64,000 bases of DNA. Origin: CAWGMT01 sp963823675. Lineage in GTDB: Bacteria > Planctomycetota > Planctomycetia > Isosphaerales > Isosphaeraceae. Location of the stretch: NCBI GenBank assembly GCA_963823675.1, contig CAWGMT010000013.1, positions 806,001-870,000 on the forward strand, read 5' to 3'. The position numbers and the translations under genes were made by a program. The notes under the pieces are model-generated. The model ran no database searches and was not told where the DNA came from. It saw only the letters and a list, made by a program, of their open reading frames with translations. This document shows positions 32,619-42,059 of this stretch, one piece after another (position 1 is the first letter of the stretch; the number at the start of each line of letters is the position of its first letter).

Positions 32619-32840
32619 ATGGAACCTGATCACGCGCCAAGCTGTCCACACTGCAAGGTAGCGCTTCGCGGACTGGGACAACTGCCGATCCGGATCGGCG
32701 GCGTCAATCCAGGATGGCACTTTTTCCTGGGCGAGCTGGCCGACCTGGGTGAATCCATCAAACCGCTCGATCTTTACCGCTGCGAGAAGTGCGGCCGGCT
32801 GGAGTTTTACGACCACGACTTCAGCTTGCCAGAACGTTGA
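32619..32840 (+). CDS. Small zinc-ribbon protein
   Basis: A 73-residue protein. The ATG at 32619 is chosen for AGGGAG upstream. CPHC near residue 9 and CEKCG near residue 53 form a Cys4 zinc ribbon; between them lies a short hydrophobic stretch (GWHFFLGELADLG). It resembles the small zinc-ribbon proteins whose partner is unknown. It precedes the glutaredoxin-like gene by 13 bases and may be co-transcribed with it. Confidence 0.7.
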   Translation: MEPDHAPSCPHCKVALRGLGQLPIRIGGVNPGWHFFLGELADLGESIKPLDLYRCEKCGRLEFYDHDFSLPER

Positions 32841-32853
32841 CGGGGTGAACGCG

Positions 32854-33144
32854 ATGACGACGCTCTGGTCGCGACTGGTTTCCCGAGCGCCTCGCCGGGA
32901 GCAGCTCAACGTCACTCTCTACACCCGCGCGCAGTGCTGTTGCTGTCACAAGGCACTCGACGTGCTCAAGGACGCACAGCGGCGGCACGGGTTTTCGATT
33001 GAAGAGATCGATATCGACGGCGATCCCGCATTGACCGCCAGATACGACACCCTTGTGCCGGTCGTGGCGGTCAATGGGAAGGTCCGGTTCCGAGGAGTGG
33101 TCAATCCCGCGCTCCTGGAGCGGTTGCTGCGCTCGGAGCGGTGA
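32854..33144 (+). CDS. Glutaredoxin-like (DUF836) thiol protein
   Basis: A 96-residue protein from the ATG at 32854. NVTLYTRAQCCCCHKALDVL carries a cysteine cluster in the place of the glutaredoxin CxxC. EIDIDGDPALTARYDTLVPV with the cis-Pro (VPV) and a small VNGKVRFRG sheet complete a compact thioredoxin fold. Probably a disulfide/glutathione-type redox protein. It converges on a DinB gene 3 bases away. Confidence 0.82.
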   Translation: MTTLWSRLVSRAPRREQLNVTLYTRAQCCCCHKALDVLKDAQRRHGFSIEEIDIDGDPALTARYDTLVPVVAVNGKVRFRGVVNPALLERLLRSER

Positions 33145-33146
33145 GA

Positions 33147-33635
33147 TCAGATCGTGACTGGCTTTCTGAGAACTCGCCTCACGGCCACGAATTGACCGTA
33201 GTGCATGAGGGCGTGGGCGCCGGCCATGTTCAAGGCATCGGCCACGGTGGGGGCCCATTCGGGGAGTTTCCCGTCGCGGGTGTCGGTCAGATCGGCGTCG
33301 GGCACACTGTCGATCACCGCCTTCAAAGCGGCTCGCTGCGCCTCATAGAGCTTCATATACTCATCCTTGCCGAGGAAACGCGAATCGTTTCCTGATTGAT
33401 CCTTGAGGCTGTGGGCCTCTTCAAATCCGGCTGGCAGAGCAGGGCTCGAACCCGGTTTGATCATCTCCGCGAACATCCGCTCGGACGAGATGAGGTGGCC
33501 GATCTGCAATGCGATGGGATTCATGCCCTCGAGCGGGACGATCTTCAAATCCGCGTCGGACAGGTCTCCCACGTAGCTCTTGAAGATGAAGTCGCTCATG
33601 TCAAGCGTCTTGTTGATCATGTCTTTCGGGCCCAT
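33147..33635 (-). CDS. DinB-family metalloprotein
   Basis: A 162-residue protein. The N-terminal helix carries GMNPIALQIGHLISSERMF, with a metal-ligand His, and the C-terminal AGAHALMHYGQFVAVRRVLR another His pair. A four-helix DinB/YfiT-like protein; the reaction is unknown. A GAGAGC-type ribosome site precedes the ATG. Confidence 0.85.
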   Translation of the reverse strand: MGPKDMINKTLDMSDFIFKSYVGDLSDADLKIVPLEGMNPIALQIGHLISSERMFAEMIKPGSSPALPAGFEEAHSLKDQSGNDSRFLGKDEYMKLYEAQRAALKAVIDSVPDADLTDTRDGKLPEWAPTVADALNMAGAHALMHYGQFVAVRRVLRKPVTI

Positions 33636-33695
33636 GGCGCTCTTGCTCTCCTGTGGTCTTGAGTGGCAATGGTTTGTACAACGAATCGGCAGAAC

Positions 33696-34796
33696 CTAGC
33701 GTGCGGCCGACCTCACCGGCGGGGCCGGTGCTGGCTCCAGCGTGAAGTCGGCGATGAAGAGCTGGCTCTTGCGGTCAGCGGTCCGTCCGCTGGAGGTCCA
33801 CATCAGCCGCTTTCCGTCGGGACTGAAGACGGGCAGGCCGTCGAAGCCGTCGTGGTAGGTGATCCGCTCTTCGCGACCGGTGTCGACGTCCATCAAGTAG
33901 ATTTCGTAGTTCGAGTGGCCGTGTTTGCTGGTTGCATAAACGATATGCCGGCAATCGGGATGCCAGAAGGGCCCCCAGTTGACGAATTCGTTGCTGGTCA
34001 AGGCCCGCTCGGCCGTGCCCTCGGGGTTGTTGATGTAGATTTGGAGCAGGTCATTGCCCCGGCGATCGCTGCGGTAGATGATTCTCTTGCCGTCGGGCGA
34101 GAAAAAAGGACCGCCGTCGTAACCCTTGGCGCGGGTGATCCGGCGCGGGTTGGTGCCGTCGGCGCTCATGATGTAGATCTCGCCGTCGCCGTCGCGGAAC
34201 GAGGTAAAGATGATCTGGGAACCGTCGGCCGAATAGCTGGCCTCGGCATCATAGCCCGGGGCGTCGGTCAAGCGAACAAGGTGATGCCCGTCGAGATCGC
34301 CGGCGAAGATATCCATCGACTCGGGAAACTCCCAGCGATACCGAGCCGTCCGGCTGTAGGCCGGGCCCTTGGGCTGCTCGGCGTCGTTGCTGGGATTGAG
34401 ATGGGTTGAAGCAAAAAGGATCGATTTCCCGTTGGGGTGAAAGAAGGGGCAAGTACAGCGTCCCTTGCCGGTGCTGACCATTTTGGCCGGTGCGTCCTCG
34501 TTGAGCTCCGCCGAAAAGATCTGATAGCCGTCCTCGTCCGGCCTGGAATGGTGGAAAATCGAAGGCGGAAGATGGAGAACGGCCTGGAAAATAATCGATC
34601 GGCCGTCGGGGCTGAAGTATCCCTCGCCCGCGCGGGCCAGGCCGAAGGTCACCTGCCGGATGGTCTTCAAGTGCTGGGACTCGAGCCGGGCCACTTCCTC
34701 CGCCGAGAGCGAGGGAGTCGTATTTGCTCCGGCCGCTGGATGTTGCACAGTCAGGGATGCCGCGAAGAGCAGTGTGGAAGCCAGGGACGAGATCAT
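33696..34796 (-). CDS. TolB-like beta-propeller, exported
   Basis: A 366-residue protein with a signal peptide (MISSLASTLLFAASLTVQHP). It has at least five PD40/WD40-like repeats with motifs GYFSPDGRSIIFQAV, PFFHPNGKSILFAST, ASYSADGSQIIFTSF, PFFSPDGKRIIYRSD and PVFSPDGKRLMWTSS. TolB-type propellers occur in the periplasm and bind proteins or peptides. The Tol-Pal role is not implied here. The gene diverges from the adenosyltransferase gene. Confidence 0.85.
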   Translation of the reverse strand: MISSLASTLLFAASLTVQHPAAGANTTPSLSAEEVARLESQHLKTIRQVTFGLARAGEGYFSPDGRSIIFQAVLHLPPSIFHHSRPDEDGYQIFSAELNEDAPAKMVSTGKGRCTCPFFHPNGKSILFASTHLNPSNDAEQPKGPAYSRTARYRWEFPESMDIFAGDLDGHHLVRLTDAPGYDAEASYSADGSQIIFTSFRDGDGEIYIMSADGTNPRRITRAKGYDGGPFFSPDGKRIIYRSDRRGNDLLQIYINNPEGTAERALTSNEFVNWGPFWHPDCRHIVYATSKHGHSNYEIYLMDVDTGREERITYHDGFDGLPVFSPDGKRLMWTSSGRTADRKSQLFIADFTLEPAPAPPVRSAAR

Positions 34797-34930
34797 CAGG
34801 CGGGCTCCGGCTCACGGGGAGTCGTCAGGGCCAGTGGTAATTGCAGAGTGGTCAGCGACCACTGAGCTGAATAGTATATGGCGAGATTCGACGATCGCCA
34901 ATGGTCGTCGGAAAACCTCGGGATTTGATC

Positions 34931-35479
34931 ATGCGCATCTACACTAGAACAGGCGATGACGGGACCACCGGTTTTCTCGGCAATCGTCGCGTCTCGAAAG
35001 ACGACCAGCGGATCGAAGCGTATGGGACGATCGACGAGCTGAATTCCGTCCTCGGCGTCGCCCGAGCACACGGCATGGCCGGCGATCTGGATGAACTGGT
35101 CGCCAGGCTCCAGGACGAGCTTTTCGCCCTCGGCTCGGCGCTGGCGGACCCCCTGCCGCAGGGGCCGTTCCACAACGTCATCACCGATTCTCATGTCGCG
35201 GCGCTCGAGCGCACCATCGATGCGCTCGAAGCCGAGCTGAGCCCGCTGAGCCAATTCATTCTACCGGGGGGCGCTTTGACCGCCGGCCAGGTTCACCTGG
35301 CGCGGACCGTCTGCCGCCGCGCCGAGCGGTTGGTCGTTAAGCTAACGCATATACAGGAAGAGCATGTCCCCAAAACCCTGATTGTTTACTTGAATCGGCT
35401 CAGCGACCTCCTTTTTGTCCTGGCCCGTGTGCTCAACCACCGCGTGGGCATTGCGGACACGGTCTGGAAGGGTTTGTGA
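34931..35479 (+). CDS. Cob(I)yrinic acid a,c-diamide adenosyltransferase (PduO type)
   Basis: A 182-residue enzyme from the ATG at 34931. It transfers the adenosyl group from ATP to cob(I)alamin in coenzyme B12 synthesis or repair. MRIYTRTGDDGTTGFLGNRR and EAYGTIDELNSVLGVARAHG are the PduO/ATR N-terminal motifs; the C-terminal part has LARTVCRRAERLVV and YLNRLSDLLFVLARVLNH. The next gene starts 1 base after the stop, indicating an operon with the SDR. No cobalamin riboswitch is visible in the ~130 bases upstream. Confidence 0.92.
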   Translation: MRIYTRTGDDGTTGFLGNRRVSKDDQRIEAYGTIDELNSVLGVARAHGMAGDLDELVARLQDELFALGSALADPLPQGPFHNVITDSHVAALERTIDALEAELSPLSQFILPGGALTAGQVHLARTVCRRAERLVVKLTHIQEEHVPKTLIVYLNRLSDLLFVLARVLNHRVGIADTVWKGL

Positions 35480-35480
35480 T

Positions 35481-36266
35481 ATGGCAACCTCGGGAGCGGC
35501 TGAGTCCACCGACGTTCTCCGCGGGCAGGTCGTCCTGATCACGGGAGGCCGGCGAGTCGGCAGCGAGCTGGCGCTGGCACTCGCGGATCGCGGCGCCATG
35601 ATCGCCATGACCTACCATGCCAGCCGCTTCGCGATCGAGCGCACAATCGCGGAGGTCGAGGCTCATGGCGGCGCGGGCTTCGCCGTCGGCGCCGATCTCT
35701 CCACGGCCGATCAAGCCCAGAACGCGGTGGCTCAAGTGGTGGGCCGCTTCGGCCGGCTTGATGCCCTGGTCAATATGGCGAGTGCCTTTCGCCGGACGCC
35801 GTTTCGCGACCTGACCCCGCGCGACTTCGACGAGATGATCGCAGCCAATCTGGCCGCGCCCTATCACGCGGCCGTGTCCGCGGCCCACCAGATGCTCACG
35901 CAGCCCGGCCGGGACGGAATCAAGGGGAAGATCGTCAATATCGGCGACTGGGCGACCGATCGGCCTTACAAGGACTATTTGCCCTACCTCGTCGCCAAGG
36001 GCGGCCTGACGACGATGACGCTCGCCCTGGCCAGAGAACTGGCTCCGCACGTTCCGGTCGCGATGATCCAGCCGGCGATGATTGACCCTCCTCCTAATTT
36101 CAGTGAGGACGACAAGCGGGCCGTGCTGGCCCAGACCCCGCTGCGCCGGTTCGGCTCGCCCGCCGACGTCAACCGGTTGGTTCTTTATTTGCTGGAAGGG
36201 ACGAACTTCGTCACCGGAGCATGTTATCGGGTCGATGGCGGCCGTTTCCTGGGTGAAGACGCTTAG
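35481..36266 (+). CDS. Short-chain dehydrogenase/reductase, pteridine-reductase-like
   Basis: A 261-residue SDR from the ATG at 35481, two bases after the preceding stop. The cofactor loop is TGGRRVGSELALAL, a TGxxxRxG form often NADPH-specific. DALVNMAS supplies the NxxG-equivalent. In the active site, the Tyr/Lys pair is YLVAKGG; the Ser position reads NIGDWAT and is unusual. The C-terminal TGACYRVDGGRFL is typical. Compared with FabG the Ser-equivalent is replaced, as in pteridine-reductase-like proteins. The substrate is unknown. Confidence 0.85.
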   Translation: MATSGAAESTDVLRGQVVLITGGRRVGSELALALADRGAMIAMTYHASRFAIERTIAEVEAHGGAGFAVGADLSTADQAQNAVAQVVGRFGRLDALVNMASAFRRTPFRDLTPRDFDEMIAANLAAPYHAAVSAAHQMLTQPGRDGIKGKIVNIGDWATDRPYKDYLPYLVAKGGLTTMTLALARELAPHVPVAMIQPAMIDPPPNFSEDDKRAVLAQTPLRRFGSPADVNRLVLYLLEGTNFVTGACYRVDGGRFLGEDA

Positions 36267-36320
36267 ACTCTTTGTTCCGCGCAGCGCCTCAGGGCGACCG
36301 GCGGACGGAAACACACCCAG

Positions 36321-38249
36321 TCAGAACGGCACCTTCGCGTGGGGGATCACGGGCAGGACCACGTGGGACGGATGTGCGGCGTCGTGATAGACCGTGTTGT
36401 CGGCCGTGACCATGCGGCGGTAGTCGCCCAGGGGATCGCCGGTGTTGGGATTGACGTCAAACCGCGGGTAATTGCTGCTGGAAACGTCGATGCGCAGGCG
36501 ATGTCCCTTCTTGAACACGTTGGCCGTCGGATAGAGCGTGATCGTGATGGGGACGACCTCGCCCGGCCCGAGGTGGGGTGCCTGGTGATCGAGCCCATCG
36601 CGGTAGCGGGTTCGCAAGATCGAGTCGCCCAGGTTGAGGTCGAAGCCGAGCGGATAATCGGGGTTGGGGGGAATCTCGTCGATCAGCTTGGCGGTGAAGT
36701 CGGTGTCGGGCGCGGACGAGCTGATCCAGAGCTTGACCAGGACGGTGCCTGTGACTTCGAGGTCTGCCTCCAAGGGAGATGTTTGGAACACCAGCACATC
36801 CCTGCGCTCCGAAAGGGGTAGCCGATTTACCGAGGCGTGAGTGTCGTCCCGCGGCCGCTGATCGTAGCCGCCGTTGGTAATTAACCCCTGATTCGACGAG
36901 ATATTGCCGCCGACCGTGGGCACGGGGTTTCGCGGGTCAAATGCGTAGGTCGTCTGGCTGGATGACTGCGCGGGCGGTGCGCTCGAGAGCGTGCCGTCCG
37001 CGTGGAGGAAAAACCGGGTCGCCGTGGCCCGAGCCGGCGGCCATTCGCGCTCGCTGCGCCAGTAGCCGCCGTGCTGGAGACGGCCGGCCGGCGAGCGGCG
37101 ATCGTCGCCTGTACCCATGATGTAGAGCTGCACCGGCGGATCGTCGTCTACGACGTTTCGATCGCCCCGGAGCCAGCGGTCGTAAAAGCGGAGCCGAAAA
37201 GCCAGGAGATCGATTCCCGCCTCACGAGTGAACTCGACTTCACCGGCCACGTTCGAGCCTTGACTACCGTGCACCCAGGGACCGATCACCAGCCGTTGCG
37301 GCGACTTTTTCGCCTTGGCGAGCGCCTCGTAGTTCATCGTCACCTGGCGGGTCCACGAGTCGTACCACCCGGTCACATGCATGACCGGAATATCGGCGTA
37401 ATCGCTCACATGATCCACCACCGACATCCCCTTGACATGCCAGAATGGAGACTCGGGCCCGCTCCGCATCGCCTCGACCAGCCAGGCCTCGTACTCAGGG
37501 ACGACTCTCAAGGGCGTGGTGCCGGACCTTACAGGCAGGCTATCGACATGCTGGCGGATGCGCTGGCCGTTTTCGACCAGGGCACGCCGCAGCGCCGGGT
37601 TGGCCAGCGCTGCTTTGCTATTGGGCGCGCCGGTTTGAAAGATCCAGTTCATGAATCGCAGCTCGAATGCGCCGCCGTGTCTCATGCCGCTGACTCCGCA
37701 ATTCGACACCGCGTCGATCGGGACCATGGCCGTCAAATGGGGCGGGTTGGTCTCGGCCAGAGCGTGCTGGGTGCCGCCGGGATAACTCGTGCCGAAGGTG
37801 CCCACCTTGCCGCTGGACCAGTCCTGGCGGGCGATCCATTCGACGACGTCGAATCCGTCCTGCGGATCGTCGGCGATCAGCCGCCAGTTTCCTTCGCTGG
37901 CATACCGGCCCCGTACATCGTTGGCGACCACGACGTAGCCCCGCTCGCCATAGTAGCGCCCCTCTCGATCGCTCCCAGCCTTGTTGTACGGCGTTCGGGT
38001 GAGAATCGCCGGAAATCGTCCCGATGCCGGCTTGCCCGCCCGCGCCGGCCGGTAGATGTCGGCAGCCAGGCGAGTTCCATCACGCATCGGAATCATCACA
38101 TTCTTCTCGACCACGATCTCAAATTCGGCCGGGCGCGGGCTTATCCGTGGAGCCTGGGCGCGTGCGACCGAGCCGCACGGCTGCACGGTCAGAATCGGCG
38201 CGACCAAGGCCACGAGCGCGGCGAAAGCGCGATTGGGCGACGGCATCAT
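36321..38249 (-). CDS. CocE/NonD-family alpha/beta hydrolase, exported
   Basis: A 642-residue protein with a signal peptide (FAALVALVAPILTVQPCGSV). The peptidase S15/CocE domain holds MIPMRDGTRLAADIYRP, GYVVVANDVRGRY and the nucleophile elbow GTFGTSYPGG (Ser in GTSYPG). The ADIPVMHVTGWYDS strand carries the catalytic Asp and IGPWVHG the His. A C-terminal jelly-roll domain (LRIDVSSSNYPRFDVNPNTG) completes it. These enzymes cleave acyl or peptide bonds. Confidence 0.9.
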   Translation of the reverse strand: MMPSPNRAFAALVALVAPILTVQPCGSVARAQAPRISPRPAEFEIVVEKNVMIPMRDGTRLAADIYRPARAGKPASGRFPAILTRTPYNKAGSDREGRYYGERGYVVVANDVRGRYASEGNWRLIADDPQDGFDVVEWIARQDWSSGKVGTFGTSYPGGTQHALAETNPPHLTAMVPIDAVSNCGVSGMRHGGAFELRFMNWIFQTGAPNSKAALANPALRRALVENGQRIRQHVDSLPVRSGTTPLRVVPEYEAWLVEAMRSGPESPFWHVKGMSVVDHVSDYADIPVMHVTGWYDSWTRQVTMNYEALAKAKKSPQRLVIGPWVHGSQGSNVAGEVEFTREAGIDLLAFRLRFYDRWLRGDRNVVDDDPPVQLYIMGTGDDRRSPAGRLQHGGYWRSEREWPPARATATRFFLHADGTLSSAPPAQSSSQTTYAFDPRNPVPTVGGNISSNQGLITNGGYDQRPRDDTHASVNRLPLSERRDVLVFQTSPLEADLEVTGTVLVKLWISSSAPDTDFTAKLIDEIPPNPDYPLGFDLNLGDSILRTRYRDGLDHQAPHLGPGEVVPITITLYPTANVFKKGHRLRIDVSSSNYPRFDVNPNTGDPLGDYRRMVTADNTVYHDAAHPSHVVLPVIPHAKVPF

Positions 38250-38466
38250 ATTGACTCACTTCCCCTCTGTTCCAGTGTCGCGGAACCTCTCGTGTTGGTT
38301 CCCTGGTCACGATTGTCGGCCTCGCGCCGTGGAATGCAACCCGCCACCGGCGCCCGTTTGATCAAGTTTCAGGTCGGAGCGCGACTCCAACCCCTTGCAT
38401 CGGTTCTCGGGCGGCGCGATAACGATAGTTGAACAATCCCTCATGGCCTGCAACGGGAGATCCTCG

Positions 38467-39735
38467 ATGAAGACCCGGCTCACTCGGCGGATTTTTCTTG
38501 GCGCGGCGGGCGCCGGCCTTACTGCGTTGCCGGCTCGGTCGGCAAAGGCGGTGCCCAGCGAACGGGTCCGCGTGGCTGTGATCGGCTTGCGGAACCGGGG
38601 AACCGACCTGTCGCGGCTGTTTGCGGCCAACTCCGGGTGCGAGGTCGTGGCAGTCTGCGACGTCGACAAGAGCATGTTCGAGAAGCCCGTCAAGGCTGTC
38701 GAGCAGCTCACCAGGACGGGTCCGCGCACGGAGCAGGATTTTCGCCGGCTGCTCGACGACAAGACGATCGACGCGGTTGCCGTGGCCACACCCGACCACT
38801 GGCACGCGCTGTTGACTGTGCTGGCTTGTCAGGCGGGCAAGGATGTCTACGTTGAGAAGCCGGCCAGTCATGGCGTGGTTGAGGGACGCAGGATGGTCGA
38901 GGCTGCCCGCAAGTACAATCGAGTCGTCCAGTTGGGAACCCAGCGCCGGAGCGCTCAGCACGTGCAGGACGCCATCGAGCACGTCCATTCGGGCGCCCTG
39001 GGCAAGGTCGCCATGGCCCGCGCCTGGACGCACCAAAAACGCATCAGCATCGGCCATGGTAAGCCGGGCCCCGTGCCGGCTGGAATCGACTACGCGATGT
39101 GGCAGGGGCCTGCGCCTGAGAGACCATTCTATCCCAACCGCTTGCACTACAGTTGGCACTGGTTCTGGCACTGGGGGACCGGCGAGCTGGGCAACAACGG
39201 AATTCATGGGATCGATGTCGCGCGCTGGGGCCTGGGCGTTGATGCGCCCATCAGTGTAAGCTCCGCGGGCGGCAAGTACGTCTTCGATGACGACCAGGAA
39301 ACCCCGGACACCCAGATCGCCACCTGGGAGTTTCCCGGTACATGCCTGGTCTACGAACACCGGATCTGGTCCAACCACGGAACCGAGGGAAGCCCCTTCG
39401 GCGTCGCCTTTTACGGTGATAAAGGAACGCTCGTCATCGGCGAAAACGGCTGGCGAGTCGAAGAGGGAGACGGCTCGAAAGGATCCGCTAGCCCACTGGG
39501 CCAGGCCCATCACATCGAGAATTTCCTCGCCTGTGTCAAGAGCCGCCAAAGACCCAACGCCGATATCGAGATCGGCAACCAGAGCACGCGCCTCTGCCAT
39601 CTCGGGAACATCGCTTTCCGCACCGGAAAGAGGCTCGCATTCGACGCCGCAAGTGAGTGCTTTCATGACGTCGAAGCAAATTCGCTCCTGGCCCGGGAAT
39701 ACAATAGCCGCTTCGAGATGCCGGCGCAGGTCTAA
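38467..39735 (+). CDS. Tat-exported Gfo/Idh/MocA-family oxidoreductase
   Basis: A 422-residue protein from the ATG at 38467 (GGGAGATC upstream). A twin-arginine signal (LTRRIFLGAAGAGLTALPA) directs export. The Rossmann fold has RVAVIGLRNRGTDLSRLF, the conserved EKP of YVEKPASHGV, and the C-terminal domain motif with WHWFWHWGTGELGNNGIHGI. It belongs to the large planctomycete set of exported NAD(P)-binding dehydrogenases, possibly for sugar substrates. Confidence 0.93.
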   Translation: MKTRLTRRIFLGAAGAGLTALPARSAKAVPSERVRVAVIGLRNRGTDLSRLFAANSGCEVVAVCDVDKSMFEKPVKAVEQLTRTGPRTEQDFRRLLDDKTIDAVAVATPDHWHALLTVLACQAGKDVYVEKPASHGVVEGRRMVEAARKYNRVVQLGTQRRSAQHVQDAIEHVHSGALGKVAMARAWTHQKRISIGHGKPGPVPAGIDYAMWQGPAPERPFYPNRLHYSWHWFWHWGTGELGNNGIHGIDVARWGLGVDAPISVSSAGGKYVFDDDQETPDTQIATWEFPGTCLVYEHRIWSNHGTEGSPFGVAFYGDKGTLVIGENGWRVEEGDGSKGSASPLGQAHHIENFLACVKSRQRPNADIEIGNQSTRLCHLGNIAFRTGKRLAFDAASECFHDVEANSLLAREYNSRFEMPAQV

Positions 39736-40153
39736 CTCGACGTCTCCCGTTCAGGAGAAGCTCGATCAGCCAACACCGAAATTACCCAAGGCTAACCGAT
39801 TATCCACATTGCCACGTCACCATTGCCTCCGCCGAACTCGTGGTCGTCAAGGTCACGCCAGAAACAAACGGGCGGTCGGAGAAAAAGTGTACGTCATTCC
39901 CGGTTAAAGCGATTTTACTCTTAGCCTGTCCCGCTGAGTTCTCCGGATTGCAGGCATCTGTTTCCTTGGGACCCTGGACCTCCAGGTGCATGGATGCTAC
40001 AATCAATTTGAGCCTTTTGTTTGATCTCGAAGAGGTGTTACGTTTCGATTAAGTTGAAAAGACCTGTGCTTTTTCAGTCATGTCGTCCTATGTTGGTCGT
40101 AATGAGCAATGAAAAACTGAGGCCCACTTGGTGCGGCATTCGCGACGTCGCTC
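39736..40153. other. Non-coding interval
   Basis: About 420 bases; I see no gene, RNA or repeat. The promoter of the sigma-like gene should lie in its right part. Confidence 0.4.
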
Positions 40154-41053
40154 ATGCAGTGCTTCGCGCCCATGAAGACTGGACCGGGAGGATTAGGCTT
40201 GGCTGGCGGGAGTGATCCTAAAGCACGAACGAGGCGGGAATATCGCCCGACGGTGGAGCGGCTGGAGGCGGTGCGCCTCCTTTCGAGCGCCACTCAGGCC
40301 CATCCGCTGGCCGGATACGCCGCGCAACACGACCTGCTGGCTGATCCCGACCAACCATCCGCTCCGCGGCGAGACCAGACTTCGACGCCAGCGATCTCGA
40401 ATGATGCTTGGGACGCTGCCCTCGTTCAGACAGAGCTGACCGATCTCCTGGGCGGCTCGAGCGGCTCGGTTGTGGCTTCGGGTCCCTCTTCCGGGCCTCA
40501 GGTCGCGGTAGCCGACGCCGATCTCGCCGCGATATCGTCCGGGCTTTCCCAATTGAACAAGTATCTGAATCGAGCCTGGTACCGCGCGGGCATTCCGTCT
40601 CAGGCTCATGACGATAGCTCCCAAGCCGTCTACACGTCGCTCTTGCAGAGCATGGGCCGGCAACGATTCGATGCCTTGCTGGCAGACGTCGGCCAATCAG
40701 GCATCAAGGATGTCTTGAGCCGCGAGACAACGCCAGGCCTGGCGTTCTTCCGCGCAGTGGACATGGTCAAGAAGCGTGCGCAGCGGGAGCGAGTTCATCA
40801 GTCGCTCGACTCGGTCGATGTACCCAGTTCGATCCGGGACCGCGGAACGGCGGCCTGGCGAGACGCGCTGCAAGAGGCGATCGACCACAAGCTCAGCCCG
40901 CGCGAGGCCGCGCTCGTCCAGGACACACTGATGGGCAAGACCCCCGCCGAGATCGCCCAGTCGTGGGGAGTCGCTGCCAAGACCGTCAGCAATGAAAAGA
41001 GCCGCATCTTCCAGAAACTTCGCGACGTCCTCGCCGATCATGAGATGAATTGA
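40154..41053 (+). CDS. Sigma-70-like (ECF-type) factor with LExxxLLS N-terminal tag
   Basis: A 299-residue protein. YRPTVERLEAVRLLSS near residue 30 is the kind of short tag found at the N-termini of many planctomycete exported or surface proteins. A disordered stretch to ~residue 115 follows. The sigma region-2-like part is LSQLNKYLNRAWYRAGIPSQ and DDSSQAVYTSLLQSMG, then GLAFFRAVDMVKKRAQRE. Region 4 carries LSPREAALVQDTLMGKTPAE and IAQSWGVAAKTVSNEKSRIF, a clear helix-turn-helix. It would direct RNA polymerase to its own promoter set. The tag on a sigma factor is unusual. Confidence 0.8.
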   Translation: MQCFAPMKTGPGGLGLAGGSDPKARTRREYRPTVERLEAVRLLSSATQAHPLAGYAAQHDLLADPDQPSAPRRDQTSTPAISNDAWDAALVQTELTDLLGGSSGSVVASGPSSGPQVAVADADLAAISSGLSQLNKYLNRAWYRAGIPSQAHDDSSQAVYTSLLQSMGRQRFDALLADVGQSGIKDVLSRETTPGLAFFRAVDMVKKRAQRERVHQSLDSVDVPSSIRDRGTAAWRDALQEAIDHKLSPREAALVQDTLMGKTPAEIAQSWGVAAKTVSNEKSRIFQKLRDVLADHEMN

Positions 41054-41063
41054 GCCGCCACGC

Positions 41064-42059
41064 TCACCGTCTCGATTCGCCCGGCTTATCGGAGGACGCC
41101 TCGCGATCGGGATCGAGCGAATCGGCAGCGGCGGGGGCGGCACTCCCATCGTGGCCCCATTGGTCGTCCTTCTTTTCCTTGTCTTGGGCTCCCATCCCAT
41201 CCGAATGAACCGTCTCATCGACCACAGGGGCGGACAGCGTTTCGTCTTCGACGTTTCCAGTACGGTCGGTCTCCGGGTCGAATAGTTCCAGACTTGCGTT
41301 CACATCGGGCTCCTCGGGCGGGCTGGGGTTGGGCTTGACCAAGAGACTGATCACCGCAATGAACAGCATCACCGACCAAAAGGCCACCTCGGGGATGTGG
41401 TACCGGATCATACCCGCGTCGTGCAGTCCGTTGGCAAGGAGCTTCAGTCCGATCCACGCGACCAGAAGGTAGGCGCCTTCCGCCAGACCGGGAAACCGTT
41501 CGAGCAGGATTACGAAATAACCCACGACGAATCGCATCGTGATGATGCCGAGCACGCCGCCGACGTAAACGATGAGCAGTTTCCAGTTGTGACCGAAGCG
41601 ATTGGGGAAGCTATCCGCCATGGCGACGGCGGCCAAAATCGAATCGACCGAAAAGGCGATGTCCGTCATCGTTACCGAGATGACAGTCCTCCAGAAGCCG
41701 CGAGACACCGCGCCGGATTCGGGAGCCTCCGTCTCTCCCTCAAACGCGCTTTGATTCGCATCTTCCTCATTGGGCCACACGAAATGGGACGTTGCCAGGT
41801 AGAGCAAGTAAAGCCCGCCGACGACCTTGCAGATCCAGAACTTCAGAAGCACCGAGGACATCAGCACGGCAACGAAGCGAAATCCGACCGCGCCCCAGAT
41901 ACCGTAATGCAGCACCCGCCGCCGCTCCTGGGTCGGCAAGTGGCGGACCATGACGGCCAGGACCAGTGCGTTGTCGGCACTCAGCAGCCCCTCGAGAAAC
42001 ACCAGAACTCCGATGTACCAGGCAACGAGCGGAACGTCGGAGAGCGAGAGACCCCACAT
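41064..42059 (-). CDS. TerC/Alx-family integral membrane protein
   Basis: A 331-residue protein with seven or more membrane helices. SADNALVLAVMVRHLP (acidic residues in helix 1) and TDIAFSVDSILAAVAM are the hallmark TerC motifs, both with Asp predicted to act in metal-ion transport (Mn2+ for Alx/MntX homologues). An ~85-residue acidic, disordered C-terminal tail (rich in D/E, ending in PGESRR) is longer than in the family standard. The function is probably metal homeostasis. Confidence 0.88.
   Translation of the reverse strand: MWGLSLSDVPLVAWYIGVLVFLEGLLSADNALVLAVMVRHLPTQERRRVLHYGIWGAVGFRFVAVLMSSVLLKFWICKVVGGLYLLYLATSHFVWPNEEDANQSAFEGETEAPESGAVSRGFWRTVISVTMTDIAFSVDSILAAVAMADSFPNRFGHNWKLLIVYVGGVLGIITMRFVVGYFVILLERFPGLAEGAYLLVAWIGLKLLANGLHDAGMIRYHIPEVAFWSVMLFIAVISLLVKPNPSPPEEPDVNASLELFDPETDRTGNVEDETLSAPVVDETVHSDGMGAQDKEKKDDQWGHDGSAAPAAADSLDPDREASSDKPGESRR

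Noticed and set aside
34797..34930. A cobalamin riboswitch before the adenosyltransferase gene.
   Set aside because: The ~130 bases lack a recognisable B12-box and are too short for the aptamer.
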